From the NCBI GenBank assembly GCA_003169975.1, contig PNAA01000011.1, positions 1 through 57,548 of the forward strand: DNA of 57,548 nt, in the 5' to 3' direction. A program made the position numbers and the translations under genes. The DNA comes from Spartobacteria bacterium. GTDB taxonomy: Bacteria; Verrucomicrobiota; Verrucomicrobiia; Chthoniobacterales; UBA10450. Below are positions 51,865 to 57,548 of this stretch, one piece after another. The notes under the pieces are model-generated. The model saw only the letters and a program-made list of their open reading frames with translations. It was not told the origin of the DNA and searched no databases. The first letter of the stretch is position 1, and each line of letters opens with the position of its first letter.

Positions 51865-53232
51865 TCAAATGTGCCTAAAAAACGGCCTCGGGGATACAAA
51901 CAGGGGATACAATTTGGCGTTTAGGCCCTTGGGGGAAGGCCCTGCACCCCAAAAGCCTACCGAGGGTTCGAATCCCTCCCTCACCGCCACTCGTCCCAAC
52001 GCGACAGGAAGCGTCAGCATGCGACCATTTGCCTTATTATCAGCGAGTTCCATCGCTTGATTCCCTTCGCTCCTCGCGTCAGCTTGCGACAAATTCTGCC
52101 CTGCCGCGTCTGCAATCTGTGCGCGTATTTGTGTATCGTCGAAAAGGCGCGGTAGTCCCTTGACGGCGTCGTAAATGGGTAGCTGCGACTCATCGGTGTA
52201 AACCTTGGACGTCAATCTAATGTCGCTGTGGCGAAGCAGCTTCATCGCGAAACGCTGCGCTATGCCATGTCTCTGTAGGAACGTAGCCCAAGTGTAACGC
52301 AGCGCGTGGAAATCCGCATATCTCCCCGACCCATCGCAATAAGCAATCCCGTTGCGTTCAGAATCTCGCCGCAATCGCCGAGCCTGCGGTACTCCATTTT
52401 GAAACACCAAGTCCGACGGCGAATAATTGACGGGCCGATGCGCCTTCAACGCCTCGGCTATTTCTGGAACGAGCGGCACATGCTCCTCTTTCTTGTTCTT
52501 CGCACAAATGACACGAACGCGCACATGTGGCACCTTTTCGTCGAATCGAAGATCGTCCCAAATCAGTTGTCGAAGTTCCTCGTGCCGTAATCCAGTGCGC
52601 GCCGCCGCGAGATAAACAATCCCGCGAGGGCCAGAACCAGCGATCAATCCTCGCAATTCCTCATCAGTGAACGCTCGCCGCACTCGCTTTGACTGTCCGC
52701 GCTCGTCAATTTTCGGTACGAATTTCAAGGGATTGCCCTTGATTCGTCCCACCCGTTCCAGCCAGTTCAGGAATGAAACCATTGCTTGCAGATAGTGATT
52801 CAGCGTCCGGGCTGAATTCTTTTGCCCGCTTCTCCATCCAATAAATGAATCCGCGTTGACGTTATAAGCCACATTCCAATTGCATGCCTTGAGCAGCGTG
52901 CAGACCCGCATCTTGAGTTGGCGCCCACCTCTTCCATTGCGCCCCGCACGATTTCGTTTTTCCAAATCTGCGAGGTAGTCCTCCAGATGTGCGGCCAGCG
53001 GCCTCATTGCAGCATTCCGAATCACTTTCGGTTCCAGGATGCCCGCAGCTTCTCGTTCCTTTTCCTGAATGAATTCGCGTGCTCTCTTATCAGCGACCTG
53101 CCTGTCCGTCACGCCAAGGGCTTTCCAGCGGTCCACAGGCATTTCCCCCACCCGATAGCGCACGTAATAACAGCGCGTCAGACGGAGAACTCCATTCTTA
53201 CGGAAACGCCGCTTTTCGACCTTAAAGATCAT
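51865..53232 (-). CDS. Tyrosine recombinase (integrase) reading through its attachment site
   Basis: A protein of 455 residues. N-terminal arm- and core-binding parts to about 185, then the catalytic set R216 (A-R-T-G-L-R-H-E-E-L), K in A-K-N-K-K-E-E at about 244-250, H309/R312 (F-H-A-L-R-Y-T-W), H335 (L-L-R-H-S-D-I) and Y345. The fold ends near 365. The last 45 residues (with A-V-R-E-G-F-E-P-S-V-G-F) are the antisense translation of a tRNA 3' end, so the gene runs through the att core. It overlaps the HTH gene by 11 bases. It marks the edge of a genomic island. Confidence 0.92.
   Translation of the reverse strand: MIFKVEKRRFRKNGVLRLTRCYYVRYRVGEMPVDRWKALGVTDRQVADKRAREFIQEKEREAAGILEPKVIRNAAMRPLAAHLEDYLADLEKRNRAGRNGRGGRQLKMRVCTLLKACNWNVAYNVNADSFIGWRSGQKNSARTLNHYLQAMVSFLNWLERVGRIKGNPLKFVPKIDERGQSKRVRRAFTDEELRGLIAGSGPRGIVYLAAARTGLRHEELRQLIWDDLRFDEKVPHVRVRVICAKNKKEEHVPLVPEIAEALKAHRPVNYSPSDLVFQNGVPQARRLRRDSERNGIAYCDGSGRYADFHALRYTWATFLQRHGIAQRFAMKLLRHSDIRLTSKVYTDESQLPIYDAVKGLPRLFDDTQIRAQIADAAGQNLSQADARSEGNQAMELADNKANGRMLTLPVALGRVAVREGFEPSVGFWGAGPSPKGLNAKLYPLFVSPRPFFRHI
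51961..51989 (+). other. tRNA-Ser-like 3' end fragment (putative att core)
   Basis: The bases include T-stem GAGGG, loop TTCGAAT, CCCTC, acceptor strand CCTCACC, G and CCA. This is the 3' end of a tRNA, most like tRNA-Ser. The matching 5' acceptor GGTGAGG is absent from the preceding 150 bases. A fragment left by site-specific integration. Confidence 0.75.
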
Positions 53233-53419
53233 TGCTTCTCCTGTTGATGATTTTGTTCACTTCACTCTCTCGAAAACAGACATTCCGACGGACTTTGATT
53301 CGCGTCAGATGGCCATCGATCACCTCTCGCTCCACCGTTTTTATGGAGCAGCCGAGTCGATCCGCCACTTCCCACTTCCGCAGCAGTTTGTCGTTGAAAT
53401 GTGATCCTGCGTCTTCCAT
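53222..53419 (-). CDS. Excisionase/AlpA-like HTH protein
   Basis: A protein of 65 residues with one helix-turn-helix of the MerR/excisionase type: L-L-R-K-W-E-V-A-D-R-L-G-C-S-I-K-T-V-E-R, then a basic tail. It overlaps the integrase start by 11 bases. Such small proteins direct excision or regulate the integrase of mobile islands. Confidence 0.8.
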   Translation of the reverse strand: MEDAGSHFNDKLLRKWEVADRLGCSIKTVEREVIDGHLTRIKVRRNVCFRESEVNKIINRRSNDL

Positions 53420-53431
53420 CTGAAGCCCTCA

Positions 53432-53785
53432 TTAATCCGGAATCACATCTTCCCAAGACTCGCGCGGGTCACGGTTCTCTTCCGGAATGGCAGCAAGATA
53501 GGCTCGATAAACGGCACTGTGATCAGTTTCAATGCCCCTTTTTGTAAGCCATTCCGCGATCGCTCGGAAAGTGAAACTCTTTTCGAACCGCAGAACATTG
53601 ATCGTCCGAATATGATCGCTAATCAATTTCCGCTTCGGCTCACCTTTTGCCTCCTCCAAGAACGCATCAGGTGCGGGAATCTCCGAATTTGGCGCGCGAG
53701 GACGAGGGAGAGACACAGTTTCACGTTCAGAGGCGGAGATTGAGTCTCCTTTTGGCTTTCTTAGCTTCCGTTTGCGTGTTGGCAT
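53432..53785 (-). CDS. Hypothetical protein with HTH-like region
   Basis: A protein of 117 residues: a basic N-terminus (K-R-K-L-R-K-P-K) and a C-terminal helical region F-T-F-R-A-I-A-E-W-L-T-K-R-G-I-E-T-D-H-S-A-V-Y-R that fits a helix-turn-helix. It is 12 bases upstream of the excisionase-like gene on the same strand, so it is probably part of the integration module. Confidence 0.7.
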   Translation of the reverse strand: MPTRKRKLRKPKGDSISASERETVSLPRPRAPNSEIPAPDAFLEEAKGEPKRKLISDHIRTINVLRFEKSFTFRAIAEWLTKRGIETDHSAVYRAYLAAIPEENRDPRESWEDVIPD

Positions 53786-53930
53786 AAAATAGAACTACAC
53801 GAACAGAACGCCCAAGTCAACAAAACAAAATCTAATAATAAATTTTCAGCCTTCCCAACAATTCCACAGGGAACCACGCAAGCAGCAGATGACAGTAATA
53901 AAAATGTAAGGTTCCGGTAAGAAAATGTCC

Positions 53931-53959
53931 TTGACATCACGGGCCGCATCGAAATAAAA
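53931..53959 (+). promoter_or_regulatory. Sigma70-type promoter for the secreted esterase gene
   Basis: TTGACA (53931-53936), a 17-base spacer and ATAAAA (53954-53959). The ATG is at 53967, only 7 bases after the -10, so transcription would begin at or next to the start codon and the mRNA would be leaderless or nearly so. Confidence 0.55.
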
Positions 53960-53966
53960 CGGCTTC

Positions 53967-55097
53967 ATGAAACAACCCTCCCGGAACAATCTCTCAGAAC
54001 ATCATCTGGCCCATGGCTTTGCCCTTTGGGCGGTGAGTGCGCTGCTCTGTTTCCTGTCCACTTTCTTCGGCTCCACGATAAACTGTCACGCGCAGACGCC
54101 ATCGCCCACGCCGATATGGTCGCCCTCGCCGTGCGTAGGCTGTTCACCGCATGCGACCCCGACGAGACCTCCAACGCCGACTCCGATTCCAGATTATTAT
54201 CAACCTAAAGGTCACGACAGCAACGGAACTGACCAGACAATTTTAGAATGGCGTGTGTTTCCTCCCTCTACCATGCCGACCCCGACTCCGCCCTGGCGCA
54301 ATGTAATAGTCGTACATGAAGGTGGATTTGTAATGGGGGATCCCTTTTCGCCCAACGTCGAGGTCGCGGCAGGAGATCTTGCCGCCGCCAATTACTATGT
54401 TCTCGTTGTCACGCATCGAGAAGCTCCATGCCAGCTTATAACAGGCCAACACTGTCACAACGACACCCCTTTGGGAATCCAATCTGGCCGGCCTCCGCAG
54501 CAGACTAATGACATCAAGGCACTGGTGAATGCGGCGCGGGCTGACATGGCGCACTGCAATGGATTCGTCGCCATTGTCGGCGGATCCTCGGGCGCAACGC
54601 ATGCTATCTGGACCGCCTTGGATCAAACTTCAACTTCGCCTGCAGGCGCTTGGCCGTACTGGAGCAAAGCTTCGCGAGTCAACGCCGCAGCCTGTCTCTC
54701 CGGCGCCTATCTCTTCTCTGACGAAACCCCACAACCCGACTATCGGGTAGACCCTTTGCCGAATTTTAATTCTTTTATTTATAACTACACGAATAGCCTG
54801 GACCTAGACGTTCGCGCGAGCCTATCACCGGTAACGTTATTAACGACCTCGACAGCCGACATCAAGCCTCTATTCATCATTACCAGCGAGTTCGACCCAA
54901 TGCCGCGCAACCAAATCGTGGACATAGGGAACGCGTTACAAACCGCAGGTGTTAATACCTTGTTGTACACGATCAAGCCACCAATCCCCGATAGCAACGA
55001 ACATGCTTTCGCCTACTGGCATAGTCTCGATGGACCGGGCGGCCAATTAGTAAGTGTAGATGTGATCAACTTTCTGAATGCGCAGCCGAACCCATAG
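53967..55097 (+). CDS. Secreted alpha/beta-hydrolase (esterase-like)
   Basis: A protein of 376 residues. Residues 1-43 are a signal peptide (cleavage near C-H-A-Q); a Pro/Thr-rich linker follows to about 76. The hydrolase domain has an oxyanion-type H-E-G-G-F (117-121), nucleophile S207 in G-G-S-S-G-A, D310 (S-E-F-D-P-M-P) and H346 (N-E-H-A-F), a complete catalytic triad. Six cysteines could form disulfides. Substrate unknown. It is the first plus-strand cargo gene of the island, divergent from the integrase module. Confidence 0.82.
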   Translation: MKQPSRNNLSEHHLAHGFALWAVSALLCFLSTFFGSTINCHAQTPSPTPIWSPSPCVGCSPHATPTRPPTPTPIPDYYQPKGHDSNGTDQTILEWRVFPPSTMPTPTPPWRNVIVVHEGGFVMGDPFSPNVEVAAGDLAAANYYVLVVTHREAPCQLITGQHCHNDTPLGIQSGRPPQQTNDIKALVNAARADMAHCNGFVAIVGGSSGATHAIWTALDQTSTSPAGAWPYWSKASRVNAAACLSGAYLFSDETPQPDYRVDPLPNFNSFIYNYTNSLDLDVRASLSPVTLLTTSTADIKPLFIITSEFDPMPRNQIVDIGNALQTAGVNTLLYTIKPPIPDSNEHAFAYWHSLDGPGGQLVSVDVINFLNAQPNP

Positions 55098-55150
55098 TCC
55101 CTGAAGCCGTTAGGCGCGTGTTTGTCCATTCAATCTCGCTAACACATGAA

Positions 55151-56707
55151 ATGAAATCATCTCTCTTTGCCCTTCGATCTCAGGCTGTTGCCTGCTTCTC
55201 TGCTTCTCGCCTGGTTGTTCTAATAATCTTCACTTTTTTGGCTCTCATTCAGGACGTTCGCGCGGATAGCTCCACTTGGCTCCTAAATCCTACCAACGGC
55301 GATTGGAACACAGGGGCTAACTGGAGCGCGGGCACCGTGCCGGGCGATATCGCGACTTTTGATGCCTCTAATATGACAGGTGTCTCAGTATCTGCATTCG
55401 CTCCGATTAATCAGATCGTATTCGATTCGAATGCGAGTCCATTCACGATCACTGTTCTTCCAAACCAGCTCTTGGAAGTGTTAGGCTTAGGAGTAACCAA
55501 TAGTTCGAACAACTCCCAGAACGTCGTTGTGGCGGTCGATAACACGGGCGAAGCGGGAAACTGTTCTTTCTTTTCAGGGACTGTTAGCGGACAGGTTCTG
55601 TTTACGACCGAGGCATCGATCATACCTGGGGGATTGCCCGGTGCAGTCGACTTTGATCTTAGTTCTAGCTCGGGCGATGCCACTTTCCACAACCTGGGCG
55701 GCGCAGTCGGCGGCGCGGTCGGCGGCCGCGCCGATTTTTTTGAGAGCGCAAGCGCGGGCGGAAGCACCGTCGTCAACGAAGGAGCGAGCGCGGCCGGCGG
55801 TATTGGTGGGGGGACCTCTTTTTCGCAAAGTAGGCCAAGCGCAGGCAATGCCACGCTCATTGCCAACGGTGGAGCGAGCGGCGGCGGAGGTGCATTCTTT
55901 CTCTTCGCGGACGGGTCGCTAGGGGCGACGGCGCGGCTGGAGGTTTTCGGCAACGGCTACATGGACATGAGCAGTCATACCGGGCCCAGCTTCTCGATCG
56001 GCTCGATCGAAGGAGATGGTCAGGTCTATCTCGGTAAGACAGCGTTCATGGTAGGCAGCAACAACCTGAGCACGACCTTTTCTGGTGTGCTACATCCCGG
56101 CAACCCGACTGGCGGGGGCGGCACCGGCTCGTTAACAAAGATCGGCACTGGCACGCTCACTCTGAGCGGAGCCAACCTTTACACCGCCGGCACGACCGTT
56201 AGCGCGGGTACGCTGGTTGTGAGCAATACGACGGGCTCGGCAACCGGTACCGGCGCTGTACAAGTCAACGCAGGCACGCTTGGCGGGAGCGGGATCATCT
56301 CCGGGGTGGTCAACGTTGGCACCGGCAGCGGAACGGGAGCATTCCTCGCCCCGGCACATGGGACCAACAAGCAGGTGACTCTCAGCGTCCAAAGCGGGCT
56401 GACGCTCAGGGCGGACGCGACCTATACCTACACTTTCAAAGCCAAAAAGAACAAGGCCAAGACCGACAAAGTCATCGCCAACGGAGTGACGATCAGCGGG
56501 GCAAGCTTTGCCTTCCAAGGCACCGCGCAAGGCGCATTAAAGCGAGGCCTCGTCTTGACCGCGATCAGCAATACGGCGGCGACGCCTATCGCCGGCACCT
56601 TCGCCAACCTACCCGACGGCGCAATCCTGACGGTCAACGGGAACAACTTCCAAGCCAACTACGAAGGCGGCGATGGGAACGATCTCACGTTGACGGTCGT
56701 GCCGTAG
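55151..56707 (+). CDS. Secreted protein with autotransporter-associated beta-strand repeats
   Basis: A protein of 518 residues from the ATG before K-S-S-L-F-A-L-R-S-Q-A, with a signal peptide ending at V-R-A-D; an ATG-less extension of 11 codons upstream is also open. The mature part is beta-rich (W-N-T-G-A-N-W-S near the start) and has the PATR-type repeat L-T-K-I-G-T-G-T-L-T-L-S-G-A-N-x-Y-T-A-G-T-T-V-S-A-G-T-L near 327-356. It ends G-D-G-N-D-L-T-L-T-V without a transporter barrel, which is typical of verrucomicrobial PATR proteins. It may be a surface fibre or adhesin. Confidence 0.82.
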   Translation: MKSSLFALRSQAVACFSASRLVVLIIFTFLALIQDVRADSSTWLLNPTNGDWNTGANWSAGTVPGDIATFDASNMTGVSVSAFAPINQIVFDSNASPFTITVLPNQLLEVLGLGVTNSSNNSQNVVVAVDNTGEAGNCSFFSGTVSGQVLFTTEASIIPGGLPGAVDFDLSSSSGDATFHNLGGAVGGAVGGRADFFESASAGGSTVVNEGASAAGGIGGGTSFSQSRPSAGNATLIANGGASGGGGAFFLFADGSLGATARLEVFGNGYMDMSSHTGPSFSIGSIEGDGQVYLGKTAFMVGSNNLSTTFSGVLHPGNPTGGGGTGSLTKIGTGTLTLSGANLYTAGTTVSAGTLVVSNTTGSATGTGAVQVNAGTLGGSGIISGVVNVGTGSGTGAFLAPAHGTNKQVTLSVQSGLTLRADATYTYTFKAKKNKAKTDKVIANGVTISGASFAFQGTAQGALKRGLVLTAISNTAATPIAGTFANLPDGAILTVNGNNFQANYEGGDGNDLTLTVVP

Positions 56708-56996
56708 GGCAACATCGAATCAGACCCGCTAGGCGGAGGTTGAGACATCTCCGGACATCATCCTGCAAACTCTTGCGAATTCCTGATCTCGCTTGCCAAC
56801 GGCGTTGCTAAGTTGTCGCAGCTTACGATACTCTCTGGTATTTGCTGCATCCGGGCTCCCGCTCGTTTCGTATTATGAAAACAGGTCCATTAGAAGCCAC
56901 ATCATTCTCGGCACGGACCGGCTATTTCTACTATGATTCCCTACAAAGTCAGTGGAAACAACCTCCCATCAAGCCCAAGGCGGCCCGGTTCCATCA
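56708..56996. other. Non-coding stretch before the Rep-side hairpin
   Basis: I see no credible gene. The open frame around 56842 is short and low in coding character. Confidence 0.45.
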
Positions 56997-57024
56997 GCAC
57001 CTTTTGGCATTGCCCAAAAGGTGC
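56997..57024. repeat. 11-bp perfect hairpin next to the Rep gene
   Basis: GCACCTTTTGG (56997-57007), six-base loop, CCAAAAGGTGC (57014-57024). It lies 10 bases beyond the Rep-like gene stop. It could be a terminator or a recognition hairpin for the HUH protein; I cannot tell which. Confidence 0.55.
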
Positions 57025-57034
57025 AGCCAAAAAG

Positions 57035-57517
57035 CTAGGGGGAAACTGTTTGTGAGTTCTCCGAAAGTGAAAAAATTCTAGAGTTCTGCGGGTGCCGGTG
57101 ACTCAAAAGCTTGACGTTCCACCACGTACCTTCTTTGCAAACGTATTTAGCGCAATAATCGGCGACATCATCCCGGCTGTTCACCGGTTCAATCCGATTA
57201 CGACCGTAACGTTCAAACCAAATACGCCAAGTGTGCTGCCGTGATTTATTTTTGCAGTCACACCACAGCGCATGCGCATGAAACCCGTCCCTCCCTGGAT
57301 TCTGTTCGAGCGCGTAAAAATACGAGACTCCGCGCATCTCGTTACGCATGAACTTCTCGTAACAACGCTGGGCGGACCAAATAGAAGCCTCCCATGAAAA
57401 CGTCAGGTGCGAAATTACCTGCCAGGGTGCCAGTGAGTGCACCCAATCCCCCATTTCAATATTGCGTTGAGCGGCCTTGAGCCGCAGATCCGGTTCAATG
57501 TTTCGTGCATTGTTCAT
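57035..57517 (-). CDS. HUH-type rolling-circle replication protein (Rep-like)
   Basis: A protein of 160 residues from the ATG before N-N-A-R-N-I-E-P-D, which has GAGG just upstream; an ATG seven codons earlier is also in frame. The HUH metal motif is H80-A-H82 in D-G-F-H-A-H-A-L-W, and the tyrosine motif is Y121-C-A-K124-Y125 (V-A-D-Y-C-A-K-Y-V). The order fits rolling-circle Rep proteins of small plasmids, integrative elements and microviruses. It is short and has no helicase domain. It is near the window edge, so its neighbours are unknown. Confidence 0.78.
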   Translation of the reverse strand: MNNARNIEPDLRLKAAQRNIEMGDWVHSLAPWQVISHLTFSWEASIWSAQRCYEKFMRNEMRGVSYFYALEQNPGRDGFHAHALWCDCKNKSRQHTWRIWFERYGRNRIEPVNSRDDVADYCAKYVCKEGTWWNVKLLSHRHPQNSRIFSLSENSQTVSP

Positions 57518-57548
57518 TTTGCCTCGAAGCCATCTCATAAATAGTACT

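Noticed and set aside
51901-51960. 5' part of a complete tRNA-Ser
   Set aside because: No GGTGAGG acceptor strand and no normal D- or anticodon arm; TAGGC...GCCTA is only a hairpin. Only the 3' fragment is supported.
51865-57548. Prophage
   Set aside because: Only integration and Rep-like genes are seen; no capsid, terminase, tail or lysis genes.
1-57548. CRISPR array
   Set aside because: No regularly spaced direct repeats with unique spacers were seen; the repeats present are palindromic or dispersed.

Overview
The window is a chromosomal stretch of a high-GC Gram-negative bacterium, most likely from the Verrucomicrobia (Spartobacteria/Chthoniobacterales-like soil lineage). I infer this from the gene mix: TolB/TPR proteins with the short membrane N-terminus, a YjcH-ActP pair, a GH75 chitosanase, an autotransporter-associated beta-strand repeat protein, many GTAG-headed palindromes and short hypothetical stress proteins. 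No rRNA or other phylogenetic marker is present, so the assignment is inference.

Layout. 1-2.4 kb: tandem TolB/TPR signalling-type membrane proteins. 3.1-7.0 kb: one 1269-residue gene of lower GC than its neighbours that looks like a single-gene defence protein (PD-(D/E)xK-like N-terminus, degenerate NTPase-like middle, long helical tail). 7.2-17.6 kb: a central-carbon block with an isocitrate-type dehydrogenase, aconitase, a two-subunit ATP-citrate lyase and, divergently, a thiolase. Together these would interconvert citrate and 2-oxoglutarate and turn citrate into acetyl-CoA and acetoacetyl-CoA. Two toxin-antitoxin modules and an HD-domain protein are interspersed. 17.6-32.7 kb: housekeeping and envelope genes (NYN/LOTUS-type RNase, aldo/keto reductase, FloA flotillin, PG-binding GH75 chitosanase, ABC-F ATPase, YjcH-ActP acetate uptake, ammonium transporter) and tRNA-Leu(CAA). 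tRNA-Arg(CCT) follows at 32.8 kb. 33-34.5 kb: three unknown genes after the tRNA.

34.7-50.8 kb: a stress and membrane region. It holds an AI-2E-type permease fused to B12-binding-like and GAF domains, glycine-zipper and BON proteins, two decayed small stress genes, cardiolipin synthase, a thioredoxin-reductase-like protein, cytochrome bd, a PsiE-like protein, an Nramp-related transporter with a leader that can form two exclusive stems, topoisomerase IB, a lipid kinase, a DUF3309 protein and a histidine kinase. 51-57.5 kb: a genomic island. A small inverted-repeat element truncates a YihY/BrkB gene. Next come a tRNA-Ser-like 3' fragment read through by a tyrosine integrase, an excisionase-like HTH protein, a secreted esterase, a beta-strand-repeat secreted protein and an HUH rolling-circle Rep-like protein.

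Non-genic signals that stand out: (i) the 9-mer GCCTAACGA/TCGTTAGGC occurs 12 times where about 0.4 are expected, in several reading frames; (ii) paired hairpins with GTAG heads lie between convergent genes and supply their TAG stop codons; (iii) a 1.75-kb segment is flanked by 74-bp direct repeats containing the 5' half of tRNA-Leu; (iv) two copies of a long GAGCACGAGCAC-type inverted repeat. All counts and alignments were done by eye.
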